64,000 nucleotides of DNA from Hypericum androsaemum (lineage: Eukaryota; Streptophyta; Magnoliopsida; Malpighiales; Hypericaceae), in NCBI GenBank assembly GCA_963995505.1, contig OZ023180.1, forward strand, positions 2,728,501 through 2,792,500. Direction: 5' to 3'. The notes under the pieces are model-generated. The model was not told the DNA's origin. It did no database searches and saw only the letters and a list, made by a program, of their open reading frames with translations. Each line of letters begins with the position of its first letter. The stretch's first letter is position 1. Both the position numbers and the translations under genes were made by a program. This document shows, in pieces, positions 21,281 through 32,732 of this stretch.

Positions 21281-22880
21281 TGCATTACATATTTCCAAAG
21301 AATGTGAGTGTTTCTTATTAGCGTTGCTGAACCTGTACTCTTTGATTCATGTGATAAATGATTCTAAAAATCACTATTTTCAAAAATCGAGCGTTATTTA
21401 GGAACAGTTATCAGAATGTTATTTAAAATTTGAATCGAGAAATGATTAAATGAATTAATTCATATGATGGTTGTAAGTTTTGGGACATTTAATTGTTAAT
21501 TTATAGTGGATTATGTATAATTGATATGATTTTATCTCGTTTGAATTTTATTAAATTTTAATTGATCATAACATTTTTTTTCCTTCTAAAATTACCTTAA
21601 AGGATGGACTAGAAAGTAGACGTTGGAGCTAGCGACTATGAAGCATCAACGGGAGCAAATTAATTTACGGGATAAAAAAAAAAGATTTTTCTATCCTATG
21701 ATTTGCCTGATATCATGTTGAGGACCTATGATTTAAAATTTTTAATTTAGTTTATGTGTTTTTTAGAAATTCGGCAGCATACGATCTCTTCTTATTAACG
21801 GTGCTGGAAGAAGCGTCTTTCTCTAGAGGAGGGGTTATGATTAGAGCATGGAAAAGGGGCAGTGGGGTGGGAAGGGGTGATATCTGGTGGATCTGGTGGT
21901 CAGTGGGTGTGGTGGGAAGGTTGGGTTGGGGTGGTGTCTTCTATATTTTGTTGATAATAGGTCTGCTTATGGCGTGCCTGGTTGGGTTGCGGTTGTGTCA
22001 TTTAAAAAAAATGGCAATAATCTAGATGGTTTAATATACTTTCTAGATGTAACGCGAAACGCGTAAAAGTTCAAACATTAGAGAAACCGATACAAGTTCA
22101 GGCTTGAAAATACAATTGGAGTAGTCCGTGTTGGAAAATTTTTGAAATAATGGAATTTTTTTAGAAAATTGAGTATTCAAATTTTGTAAGAGTTTTAAAT
22201 GACAATATTTGTTCTTGCATTTAAATTCGTCTTAAGTGAAAAAATTCATTCAAAAACTTCTATTAAATATATATTTAATTGCAATTAAAGTAAGGTTACC
22301 GATAAAAAAAATTTGATAAGTAGGTTACCGATAATCTAAGTAGGTTTTATTCCGTTCTCAACTAAATTGCTACATAAATGGGGTTTGCCCATCGATATGG
22401 GATGAACAACATCATATCCACTACGTGATTTTCTTTATATCAAGGTGATACTATTGTTATTTATTCTAGTTCCGAACTTTCATATCTTCTTCTCTGATAG
22501 ATCTGTTGAATCCTGAAAAACTATACATACGAGTTAATTAATTAGCATAATTTCAGTATACCGTCTTGATGATTCGTCTACAACTAGCACCAACCAAGCC
22601 TGAAAGTTATACAATAACTAGAGATTGAACTAGAAGAAGCGCATATTATTATTGATATAATTTCTTCAAAGGATGAAGAAGAAGCGCATTAGAAAAACAC
22701 AAATACAAACGTCTGCAAAGAGCACGAAACACCTCCCATGCAGCAAGTAACCCGATACAAGAAACGACAATCTCAGAGGGTTACAGCTTATTACAAGATT
22801 AACATAAATAGATAGATAGATAAATCATAGATCAGTTGCATGCATGAACCGATGAAACGACGATAATCATCAAGATCAAA
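21281..22880. other. Duplicated-block sequence between two GSLP genes
   Basis: 21291-21430 continues the first block (ATTAGCGTTGCTGAACCTGT, as at 23720 and 38037). 21595-21670 parallels 24475-24535 (TCAACGGGAGCAAATTAATT). From 21953 the second block begins and parallels 6168-6411, then 36450-36790 (GTAACGCGAAA, CATTCTCAACTAAATTGCTA). 22640-22880 is the 3' flank of the next gene, with CATGCATG at 22839. The plus-strand ORF at 21756-22025 is not supported as a gene. Confidence 0.55.
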
Positions 22881-23357
22881 TCAAGGGTTGGACCCAATAC
22901 TTCCACCACCTGGAAGACTCCCTGAAGGTCCTAAAGCTGGAAGTTTACCTTTTGCACCCGGAAGACTCCCTACTGGCCCCAGAGATGGAAGACTACCAAT
23001 ACTTGGAAGAGGAAGAGGAAGACTTCCTTTAGGCCCTGAAGCTGGAAGACTACCTAAACCCGGAAGGCTCCCTACAATTCCTGCAGCTGGAAGCTTACCT
23101 AGTGCACCTGGAAGATTCCCTGAAGGTCCCAGAGCTGGAAGACTAGATTTTGCTCCTGGAAGGGGAAGACTCCCTACAAGTCCTGCAGCTGGAAGCTTAC
23201 CTAATGCACCTGGAAGGCTGCCTGAAGGCGCTGCAGCAGGAAGATTACCCGTACCCGGAAAGCCAGTAGCGTCTCTAAGGACCACTCTCGCAATACATGC
23301 ATGGGCAATTGCCATAACAAGCACCATTACAATGCAATACCAAGAAGAAATCGCCAT
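22881..23357 (-). CDS. Secreted GSLP-repeat protein, 158 aa
   Basis: Seen: signal peptide MAISSWYCIVMVLVMAIAHA, then ARVVLRDATGFPGTGNLP, and from about residue 38 to the end repeats such as GSLPALGPSGNLPGALGKLP, with Leu-Pro every 8 to 12 residues and Gly, Ala, Ser and Lys between. It ends GGGSIGSNP and lacks the Cys pair of the 4.4- and 37.2-kb members. Single exon, intact frame. Known: plant walls contain small secreted Pro-rich repeat proteins such as PELPK types; this resembles them in style, not in motif, so the family is not named. The Leu-Pro repeat suggests an extended chain and possible prolyl hydroxylation; both are inference. The start is fixed by the signal peptide shared with 19881 and 37727. 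Confidence 0.8.
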   Translation of the reverse strand: MAISSWYCIVMVLVMAIAHACIARVVLRDATGFPGTGNLPAAAPSGSLPGALGKLPAAGLVGSLPLPGAKSSLPALGPSGNLPGALGKLPAAGIVGSLPGLGSLPASGPKGSLPLPLPSIGSLPSLGPVGSLPGAKGKLPALGPSGSLPGGGSIGSNP

Positions 23358-23445
23358 TTTTTTCTATCAGCTTACTTCGCTCTTTCACACTCACTTGAAG
23401 CTCACAAACTGGCGATGAGCTAGATGGTTTGGTGTGCTTTCCCTT

Positions 23446-23471
23446 GCATCGGGTGCCTGCTTTTATAGGCG
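23446..23471 (-). promoter_or_regulatory. Core promoter module of the 23.4-kb GSLP gene
   Basis: Plus strand GCATCGGGTGCCTGCTTTTA then TAGGCG; coding-strand TATA (CTATAAAAG) about 105 bases from the ATG. It is preceded upstream by the same conserved 200-base region as the other members. Confidence 0.7.
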
Positions 23472-25343
23472 AAAACCGTAGTGGGTTTAGGGTTTCTTGT
23501 AATAAACGGATCCAGCGTCGATCACATCACATGGAAGTCCGGCTCTTCGGTGCTGCATCCAGGTTGCCCACCCATTAATCCAGAGCTTTCTTCTGCACCA
23601 CTTAAAGAACTCATCTCTTAAAGAAACGTTAGGATCAAAGCATGATTCTCACTTCCATTTATTAATGATATCTCTTCATTATAAAATTGCCGAAGAATGG
23701 TATCGTAATTCATTAGCGTTGCTGAACCTGAACTCTTTGATTCATGTGATACATTTTTTTTAGAATCTCTATTTTTCAGAGTCGAGCATTGTTAGACTCT
23801 ATTTAAGAATGGTTTTTCGAATGGTGTGTAAAATTTGAATTTTTTCAACTAATTATGTCAATTTCTTTGTTTTAATTATTCCTCCAAGTGCCATGTGCAC
23901 ATACTCTATTCCGCTGGTGGAGGTTCCGGTTAAGCCAATGATGGAGGCTGCTCTCCCGTGGATTACAGCTGAAATTGTAGTGCGCGAGGAGGCCAGGGAA
24001 GTGGAACGAGCGAAAAAGATCTTGGATTTGACTGTCGAAATGGGTTTAATTTTGGAAGACTAGACTTCCAATGTTCTTCTTGCTATTCGAGATGCGGTTA
24101 AGGGAAACAAACAGATGAAGACATTTGAACCACCGTAACTTTGGCGAATCATTATCATTGGAATTCAGAGCATTGTTTAGGAGTAATTACGTGTTATTCG
24201 GGAAAGGTGTGGTTAGGAGGTTATTTTGGATTGTACGTAGATATTTTTTATCATAGTTTTAGCTATGATTTGTGTGTATCTTGTACTTTAGGTACCGTAC
24301 TAGATGTATGAGGGTATAATTATCTTGGGCGATATTTTGAGGAGTAACTTATATAAAAAAATTTCTTAACCGCCGTTTGAAATAATCATGAACCTCAACA
24401 GCGGTTACCGTCTAGTCCCTAGCTCGTCGTCGTCCTCCATCCTATTGTTTTCGAGGCCACCCTCCGTTTCCCGACATGCTTGGAGCTAGCAACGAAGAAA
24501 GGATCAACGGGAGTAAATTAATTTACGGGGGAGATATCTGGCCGGGGCACGCGCGTGGAGCCAATGTACACTTATTTATTTACAAAAGTTTATAAATAAT
24601 ACTTTTTATAGTTTATTGAACAATAATCAATTTTTTAGCAAAATGTTTTATTTCATAACTAAAAAATTGCTGGTTTATTCGTAAACAATATTACTGTTTG
24701 TGGCTGTATAATGTACGGCCGGATAATATATCGTGTGGAGCTTGCGGTTGTTTGTTCCGATAATCAGTTCTTTTTTCTTTGAGGGATTCCGATAATCAAT
24801 TCAGTATTAGATATCAGATATCGGATTTTTGCTCATCCAACTTGGATGTGAATTGTTGCCTCGCCTAGTGTGTCCCTGCTCAAAACTTTTCTTTTTTACC
24901 AATGTTTTAAAAAATAAACAGGATGTGTTTCTCATTTTTTTGTTCACATAGTCTGATTAGTCGAATTATTAAAAAAATTATAACTTGCAAGTATTAAAAT
25001 TAAAATTTCATATTTTTATTTAATAAACTCAACAAACATTTAGTTCAAGAAACAGTTTTTTTTTATATTTTGGTTGGAAAGATCCGTTGACTGGATGAAA
25101 CGGTGACACCAGTTGAACCATCAGCCGTGTCTCGATGGTCCTGGGCCGCGGTTATATGGTCAAACGGACTGAGATTTTTAAATTCTTTTTTACCCAACAT
25201 TTACTTTCGGTTTGCCTTTTGCCCAACTATACATTTAAATTCGTCGTCGGCTGGTTTCGGAATTCGTAATTAAACAATCTTTTGAAAAGGAAAACAGTGA
25301 AACGTCTTCTCTCTAGGAAAAACTTTTTTTTAGAAGGCTCTCC
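23472..25343. other. Block-II upstream region and possible retroposon-like segment
   Basis: 23472-23850 is the conserved upstream flank. 23893-24063 is a 56-codon ORF (starts MCTYSIPLVEVPV, ends MGLILED) of unknown origin. The sequence up to about 24361 ends in ATATAAAAAAATTTC and may be a LINE or other retroposon 3' end; this is weak. 24475-24540 repeats 21595-21670. 24541-25300 is AT-rich and related in part to 38560-38630. Confidence 0.4.
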
Positions 25344-25358
25344 AGGAAAAACTAACCT
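25344..25358. repeat. 15-bp target-site duplication (left) of the 25.4-kb LINE
   Basis: AGGAAAAACTAACCT, repeated exactly at 29851-29865 directly after the poly(A). Confidence 0.85.
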
Positions 25359-25450
25359 TTTTTTTAAGAAGTCTAGGAAAAACTAAAAGACAGAGTGGAA
25401 GGGGCGGGATCCCGCTTGACAGAGTGGAGAGTTTTTTTTAGTGTTCTGGA

Positions 25451-25717
25451 GTGGGTGAGGTCCACTTAAAAGACAGAGTGGTAGGTTGCACATCCGGAGA
25501 GTCTACCTCACCTTTGGAGATTTACTCCCACGGTAAGTTGGTTATTTCTCAAGTTTTCCTGGCTACTGGCGTGGCTCTGGGGTCCTTGGCTCACCCTCGT
25601 AATGGGATGAAAAGGTCCACTGCTTCCTTAGCTGTTTCACAGGGTATGGCGGGGAAGAGCTTGCCTGCACCCAAGTTATCCCGGGAGGTGAGTTTCCTGC
25701 CTCCCGAGGCACAATGA
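25451..25717 (+). pseudogene. LINE ORF1 C-terminal fragment
   Basis: 88 codons open, ending KLSREVSFLPPEAQ. No domain is left. Its TGA overlaps the ATG of ORF2 in the tetranucleotide ATGA at 25714-25717, a common ORF1/ORF2 junction in L1-type elements. Confidence 0.5.
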
Positions 25718-28700
25718 GTTGCCTTATCTGGAATTGTAGGGGGTTGGGCTCTTCCCCTACAGTTCGTCTACTTAAGGGCCTGGTCCAAAAATACTCTCCC
25801 AAGCTGGTTTTTCTCATGAAAACTAAATAACTGAGAAAGGCAATTGACAAGATTCGAAGAAATTGCAAGTTCGATAACAGTTTCTACGTTGATACCCGGG
25901 GAAGGTCCGGGGGTTTGGCATTGTGGTGGACCTCTGAAATCGATATTGAGGTTCTTAGTTTCTCTAAGAATTGTGTGGACACTTTGTGTAGGTTCGAAAA
26001 CTCTAATTTGGAATAGTTGTGCTCTTTTATGTACGGGGAGTCCGACTCTTCCAAAAAGCGCGTATTTTGGAACAATTTTATGCATAATTGCAAGGATCCC
26101 TCTGTTCCTTGGTTGTGTGTGGGTGATCTGAACTTTATTGCCACTCATCAGAGAGAAATTTTTCTGATGTTAGGCAGATGTCACTTTTGAATGAGTTTAT
26201 CCATCTCGGGGAACTCATTGACCTGGGTTTTAAAGGCAATCCTTTCACCTGGTCGAATTCGCAGTTTGGAGTGGGTAACCAGCTGCAACGGTTAGATCAA
26301 AGGCTGGCTAATGTTAAATGGCGGGCTGCTTTCCCTAATGCCCAGGTCGTTTATGGCCCTATCGAGGGGTCGGACCATTGCTTTTTGTTATTGCATACTG
26401 ATTTTCTCCAGGCCATACGACGCACCTTTAGGTTCGAAGCATTTTGGGCAAGGGAGGTGGGATGCAGAAAAGTTATCAAACACTCTTGGTCTATCCCTTT
26501 CTTTGGCATTCCCCCCGTTATTTTTGTAAATAAGACTGACCTTTGTTCTAATGATCTTCTTTTGTGGAGCAGAAATTTAAATAGCAACCGAAAGGCCCGA
26601 ATTGCTGCTTTATCCGCGCAACTTCAGCTGGTACAGCTTAGGGACCACACTAAGAGCTCCAAGTCTCAAGAAATTTTGTTAAAAAAAGAGCTGGCAGCAC
26701 TTTATGAGATGGAAGAAGTCTTTTGGCATCAACGGTCTCGCATCAACTGGTTGTCTTGGGGAGACCAGAATACAGCTTTCTTCCATATCACGGCCACTCA
26801 GTGAAGGCAAGTTAATCAGGTATGTAAACTCCAACTAGCTGATGGTACTTGGTCTGAGGAGGAAAGTTTGCCTAAGTCTCATTTCTTTGAGCACTTTAGT
26901 GATCTTTACTCGGTTACGGATACTGACGATCCCTCGTACATGCTTCATTGTATTGCTCGGCTGGTTACCACTGAGATGGGGGCTGACCTCATCAAACCCT
27001 TGTCGGTAGAGGAAATTAGGCTTGCGGTATTTGGTATGGCTGGTTTTAAGTCCCCGGGGCCCGATGGTTTTCCTAAAAAATTTTACCAAAAATTATGGCC
27101 TGTTATTAAGAAGGATTTGTGTGATTTAGTGCTGCACTTGTTTGACTCCTCGAATGTTCCTAGGAGTTTAAATAGGACCTATATTATTTTGATTCCCAAA
27201 ATGAAAAATCCTATGAACGTTCATGGCTTCCGACCTATTAGTTTATGCAATTTTGCATATAAGGTGTACTCTAAGGTGTTGAGGCCATGCATCAATGATC
27301 TGATCTCTGAATGCCAGGGGACTATTGTGAAGGATAGGTGTATTGAGGATAACATCATTTTAGCTCATGAAGCCTTCCATTGCCTGAATTTATCTAATCG
27401 TAAGCTTTTGAATTCTATGGCTATTAAATTAGACTTGAAAAAGGCGTATGATTTGGTTAATTGGTCCTTTTTTGAGGCTGTTATGTTTAGGCTAGGCTTT
27501 CCTCCAAAGTGGATTGCTTGCGTTATGTCTTGTATTTCCTCTGTTTCTTATAGTATGTTATACAATGGCCAGCCTTTACCTTGGTTCCTAGCTTCTTGAG
27601 GTATCAGGCAAGGGGATCCCCTTTCCCCTTTCTTGTTTCTTTTTATTTCTGACTCCTTTGCTCATCTTGTGGAACAGGCCAAGCGTTGAGGCGATATTCA
27701 TGGTTTTTTCCTGAATAGGAACTGTCCTCCTCTTACACATATCTTATTTGCAGATGACACACTGCTTTTTGGCAAAGCTTGTGAGCACAAAGCTAGGAGG
27801 TTCAAAAATTTGCTGGTTTTATTTTCAAATATTTTTGGACAGGCCATCAACTTCCGGAAGTCTTGTATATTATTTTCTAAAGGGGAGCCAACTGTGAATC
27901 GAAAACTCATCTCTGATATCTTAGAGATGGTGGAGATGCTTCCCGAAGACAAATATCTGGGAATTCCTTCCATTTGGGGTAGATCTAAAAAAGAGGCCCT
28001 GAGCTCCATCTATGAAAGAATGCTCTCGAAGACCCAAGGCTGGAAATAGAAGCTTCTTCCATGTCAGGTAGGGAGGTCCTCATTAAGTTAGTTTTGCCAT
28101 CCATACCTTGTTATCTTATGCAGGTCCTACTCTTCCCAGTGACCTTATGCTCTAAATTGAATGGTTTGGTGGCGCGCTTCTGGTGGTCAAGAGATGTGGA
28201 TAAACGAAAGGTCCATTGGCTGAGTTGGGATAAGTTAACTTGTTCTAAATCATAAGGTGGCCTCGGTTTTAAGGACTTGCATCTTTTCAACTTGGCTTTG
28301 CTGGCCAAGCAGGTGTGGCGGCTACTTGGCAACCATGAATCATTATGTTTTCGAGTTTTGAAGGGCTTATACTTTCCTGATTCGGATCTGTTGTCTGCTG
28401 TTAAAGGGTCTAAGCCTTCGTGGATTTGGTCCAGCCTATATGCGGGGAAAGAGGCCCTCAAGGAGGGCCTTTTTTTCGTATTGGCAATGGGCTTTCAATG
28501 GATATTTGGCGTGACCCTTGGGTCCCTTCCTTACCTTACTCTAGTATTGCCACGCGTATTATTGCTCCATCCTCTCCCGCTACTGTTTCTGACCTCATTT
28601 CTCTGTCCACGGGCACCTGGAACGTCGATCTTATTCATCACTTTTTTTCTTCCTCTGAACAGGAGACGATTAGTAATATAGTGCGGGACATTTGTAGGCA

Positions 28701-29755
28701 CCTGATCGTCTTCTGTGGAAACATAGTAATGATGGTTTGTACTCAGTCAAGAGGGGATATATGTCTTTTAAGGCTGGCCGTTTTGCTTCTCTTAATGTGC
28801 AGGCGATAGATTCTAATGGCTGCCCTTTTGATCCCGGGATATGGAGACAGATTTGGAAGCTCCGAGTCCCTCCTAAAGTGCAAAACTTCGTCTGGCGACT
28901 CCTTCGAAATGCCCTTTCTTTAGCTGATATTTTATTCAAGAGACATCTTGCTAATTCTTCGCTTTGCCAGTTGTGTTATTTTGAGGAAGAATCGGTTATT
29001 CACATGCTTTTTACCTGTTCCCATGCTAAAGCTACGTGGTTGTTAAGTCCTTTTGGTTTCAGATTTGTTGATTCGACTTATCCAACTTTTGATGCGTGGC
29101 TCACTTCTATCTTGGACTAGTTACAGTCTCCTGAGGATCATGAGTTGAAATCTTTTGCATTCTTTGTTGGTACATCTGGTTGGCTAAAAATAATTTTTTG
29201 TATGACGGTGTGTCCATTGACCCTATGGCTACCTTGCACCATGCTTCTTACCTGTCTGTGAAATTTTTGCAGGTGTCAGGCTTGTTCTTGCAGTTGAAAA
29301 GTAGGGATGCTGCCCCACAAACTTCATGGAGTACTCCAGGAGTTGGAGCTGTGAAGTTCAACTGTGACGCCTCTTGGTCGAATACCTCGGATTCGGCAGG
29401 GTTGGCTGCGGCTGCTAGGAATCACCTTGGCCTCGTGGTAGAAGGTCAGACACATTTGAGGGTAGCTTTATCGCCTTTGGAAGCAGAGCTTCTAGCTGTT
29501 GAGCTCGCCCTCAATTTGATCAAAGTGAAGTATCAAGGCGTTCAAACTCTCGTGGAGACGGATTGTCTTTTGGCGTACAATTTTGTAAATGACCACTCCT
29601 CTTTTGTTTATTGGCAAGAATCGCTTTTTTTTAGACTTAGGTTGCTTCTTGGTGATTTGCCAAATTGTAGGCTAATATTTACCCCCCGTGAGCTTAACCA
29701 GGTTGCGGACTGGTTAAGTAAAAAGTGTAGGCTCGGATCTCTTCCTGGAGATTGA
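25714..29755 (+). pseudogene. LINE ORF2: endonuclease, reverse transcriptase, RNase H (multiple stops)
   Basis: It starts MSCLIWNCRGLGSS, the typical N-terminus of plant L1 endonuclease. SGGLALWW and LCVGDLNFI follow (to about 26140). Reverse transcriptase: FKSPGPDGFPKKFYQ (about 27050), GFRPISLCN (27230), AIKLDLKKAYDLVNW (27425), GIRQGDPLSPFLF (27600) and the intact catalytic ILFADDTLLFG (about 27745). Then YLGIPSIWGRSKKEA, FWWSRDVDKRKVHWLSW, the zinc-binding region (VQNFVWRLLRNALSL, CQLCYFEEES) and RNase H at 29340-29755 (NCDASW, LEAELLAVELAL, VETDCLLA, LNQVADWLSKK). Stops occur at least near 25830, 26802, 27597, 27688, 28047 and 28253, plus frameshifts near 26160 and 28490. It is not functional. 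Confidence 0.85.
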
Positions 29756-29865
29756 AAGATTGTACCCTCGGAGAGCTCGATGTTCTCTTGTATTCAGACT
29801 TTCCTACTTGATAGTTAATATATTTGGTCGTAGTTTCTCTCAAAAAAAAAAGGAAAAACTAACCT

Positions 29866-30764
29866 ATTCATTATTTTTTTTGGGTGGAATCCTATACATT
29901 ATTTAGTGTGTTGCTGCTGCCCATCTGCCGATGTCTCAACTGTTACACCGTTCGGTCAAAAAGCCAGAGTTGTAACTATCTTGTCGCTTCTTTTTGCTCA
30001 GAGTATGCTCAGAATTAACCTTGTTAGGAATGATATATTACACACAATGTCTAATTCGAACTACGAGGTATACAAGTATTTATATAATCACATATAATTG
30101 TAGTTATCAATTTTAAACAGTTGTGAACATAATTTTGTTAAATATTTATTTAAAAATTTTTGTAATTATTTAAATATTTTGCTCGGATAAAATTTAATAG
30201 TGTCAACAAAAACTGGTACAAGAGTTCTTTCACATTTCTAAGGTTAGTAGATTCTCCTAAAATTGTAAAATTGTATGAAGATAAGCAATCTCTAAATTAC
30301 ACCTAGTTTCCTGAAGCTTATTTATTTATCTCTTAAAATTTATTAATTCAAACATAATCTGTCGTTTCTTTCTTTGATTTTTCTTTTGAGAATGTTCTTT
30401 GATATATTATAACCACCACAAAATCGTCATAACTAGTTTTATTTAATTATTTGTTGGCCCGTAAAGTTACTATGGCGTACGTAATATGATATCTACAATG
30501 TGCATATGGATTTTCCCCGCATGTTTTTTGGTTGGAGGATTCTCTCTACTTTAAGTAACCGAAAAGTTTGATCCGTCTTAGGAAAATACCCCAACAACGT
30601 GATACTTGTGAGACAAGCTTACAGGCATGGGATTCGGAAAATTAGGATAGTTTTATTGAAGATCACAATTATCAACCATAAATTAGAATAATTATCAACA
30701 AGTACTTTGATCAATTAGTGATAAAATTGTTCTAACTTAGCTAACACTCAAGTTTGACTCTTTG
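29866..30764. other. Right part of duplicated block II
   Basis: Parallels 38645-39380 (GTGTGTTGCTGCTGCCCATC, AAAAAGCCAGAGTTGTAACT, CCGTAAAGTTAC and CAACAACGTGATACTTGTGA). No gene seen. It ends at the TRIM at 30765. Confidence 0.55.
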
Positions 30765-31215
30765 TGTAAGACCCCTTGATCCGACCCACTGTCTCCACAG
30801 ATCAACACATGTCTTTTCCAGTGTATTGTGTCCTTACTCACACACATCCTGTAAAACTTCTCAGGAGGTCACCCATCCTAAGACTACTCCAGGTCATGCG
30901 CATTTAACAAGATGTGTATCAGAAAATAAGGTGCAGCTTGTTGGTATGGATAGTACCAACCAAATCAGTTAAGAACTTTCAGACAGAACATATCATTTAC
31001 GGGCAATCACATTCACTCCTCCTTAAATACGCAACGTCCTCGTCGCGCTAAAATCAGACAATCCCAGAATTTCTCGTATTTGGGTGCATTCGATCCACGA
31101 ACCACACCGTACTAGCTGAGGTATTGCTCTGATACTATATGTAACGTCCCGTAATCTGACCGACTGTCTTCACAGACCAACACGGGTCTTTTCCAGCGTG
31201 TTTTGTCCTCATTCA
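30765..31215 (-). mobile_element. Cassandra-like TRIM with 5S rRNA-derived LTR, minus strand
   Basis: The 3' LTR is 30765-31009: minus strand TGATTGCCCGTAAATG...GGGGTCTTACA. It contains a 5S rRNA-like stretch (coding strand TAGGATGGGTGACCTCCTGA, near 30865-30885). The internal part is only about 130 bases. The primer site TATCAGAGCA (initiator Met tRNA) is at about 31124-31137 and the tract TAAGGAGGAGTGAATG lies before the 3' LTR. The 5' LTR is truncated (31140 to about 31215). There is no coding capacity. Known: Cassandra elements are short non-autonomous LTR elements whose LTRs carry 5S RNA sequence; assignment here rests on reading the 5S motif. Confidence 0.65.
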
Positions 31216-31614
31216 TCATCGTGTTACGTGATGTCTAAGTCACCAATTTATCCACATAAGAGAAAATGGGGTCCACTTTTTCCAAACGCTCTCTTCTTCT
31301 CCTATACACCGCCCTCCAAAACTTATCCACTAAAAAATCATCCGGGAGGTCAATATCCCCAATTTTCGTCTACACTTTCGTTGTAATTCAGAACAACACG
31401 ACATTGGTCTCAATAAGGAAAGCTCATGAAAAAAAAATTCAAAGTTTTCCCATCTTTTAATACCTAATACATTGAAAAAGTTTCCATGAATTTCTCAAAA
31501 GAAATCTCTCTTTATCGAGAATACCATATGAAAGATAAGTTAGAGTTCAGCCAACTTGATATATTATTAGTACATTTTGACCAAATTTGAGACAGAACCT
31601 TGAGAATCATAATA
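31216..31614. other. Intergenic, nothing recognised
   Basis: Low-complexity AT-rich sequence between the TRIM and the solo LTR; short ORFs only. Confidence 0.4.
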
Positions 31615-32312
31615 GCTGCTGTTGCGGGAATAAGTGAACAAGTAACCCGAGACGGATCCGGAGTGGTCGTCCCAAGGTCGGTCTAACTAAACTAGGCTAG
31701 GCTAACTTATAAACTACAGACTACGGACTAAGGAAAAGAAAAGCAACAATGATAAGTAAAAGTAAAGTAGTTGTGTGTTGTGTTGTTGGTTGATGTCCGT
31801 TCTCTCGCCCGAGCCCTCCTTATATAGAGTGCCTTAACCTAACCTCCGCGCCTTCACAATAGGAAATCCTAAACCGCCTCCGAGACCTTCGGCTCCAAGT
31901 CTCAATCTCGAGAGATCTGCTTCAAATTATTTGTTCCTAACATGACGGGATCCTCTCGGCTCAATACAAGTCGTCTTCCTTAAATGAGCAAATCCCATCC
32001 TCGGATAGGAAGCTTTCAAAACGTGACGACCAAGCGATCGCGGCATAAAGAGGAACTTACCAAGTCTTGCCAAATATTGAGAATCTCGGCTCAAGTTAGG
32101 AAACTATGGATCGTTTTGACCTTCTCGATCTCCCACGCAAAATCTTGACTCAAGTCCGTCATCGCCCAAGACGGACATCTCGTCAGGCCCAAAGTGAATC
32201 TCAAAATGGGCTCAAGCTAACGGCCTCCACAACCAAAGTGGACCGATTCTCGGAATTGCCTTCCCGCCTACGAAGGTCAAATGAGCTTCCCGCTCGGGTC
32301 CAAGTTGGCTTC

Positions 32313-32720
32313 TCACCTTCGGCTTCTCGCCTTAGGCTCCTCGCTCGGCTTCTCGCCTTAGGCTCCTCGCTCGTCTTCTCGCCTTAGGCTCCTCGCTCGT
32401 CTTCCCGCCTTAGGCTTCTCGCCCGGCCTCTCGCCGTAGGCCTCTCACTTGGCCTCTCGCCACTTGGCCTCTCGCTCGGCCTTTTGCCACTCGGCCTCTC
32501 CCTCGACCTCTCGTCGTAGGCCTCTCACTCGGCCTCTCGCCACTCGGCCTCTCGCTCGGCCTTTTGCCACTCGGCCTCTCCCTCGGCCTCTCGCCGTAGG
32601 CCTCTCACTCGGCCTCTCGCCACTCGGCCTCTCGCTCGGCCTTTTGCCACTCGACCTCTTGCCGTAGGCCTCTCACTCAGCTTCTTGCTCGTACCTCCTA
32701 CCGGCCTCTCGCCTATTTTG
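32313..32720. repeat. Irregular CT/GC-rich tandem repeat (CTCGGCCTCTCGCC type)
   Basis: Short units such as GGCTTCTCGCCTTAGGCTCC and GGCCTCTCGCCACTCGGCCT follow one another with changing period, inside the solo LTR. Confidence 0.8.
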
Positions 32721-32732
32721 AGTCGGACGAGT

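Larger units (their letters stand above)
25359..29850 (+). mobile_element. L1-type LINE, about 4.5 kb, 5'-truncated in ORF1
   Basis: It is bounded by a perfect 15-bp duplication (25344-25358 and 29851-29865), with an A10 tract at 29842-29851. It contains the end of ORF1 and a nearly full-length ORF2 with endonuclease, reverse transcriptase, zinc-binding and RNase H regions, all interrupted. The duplicated locus at about 38590-38690 (GTGAAACGTCTTCTCTC, AAAACTAA, GTGTCTTGCTGCTGCCCATC) has no insert, an empty site. Insertion therefore happened after the block duplication. Confidence 0.9.

Noticed and set aside
21756..22025. 89-codon plus-strand ORF rich in Trp and Gly
   Set aside because: Its 3' half lies in the duplicated block, whose other copy (6180-6240) does not keep the frame; no family resemblance.
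22888..23418. 176-codon plus-strand ORF opposite the GSLP gene, Pro/Gly/Arg-rich
   Set aside because: It is the antisense shadow of the repeat array; the minus-strand reading has the signal peptide, promoter and paralogues.
30765..31215. Functional 5S rRNA gene
   Set aside because: Only part of the 5S sequence is present, diverged, and it lies within LTR-like ends with a primer site; this fits a TRIM.
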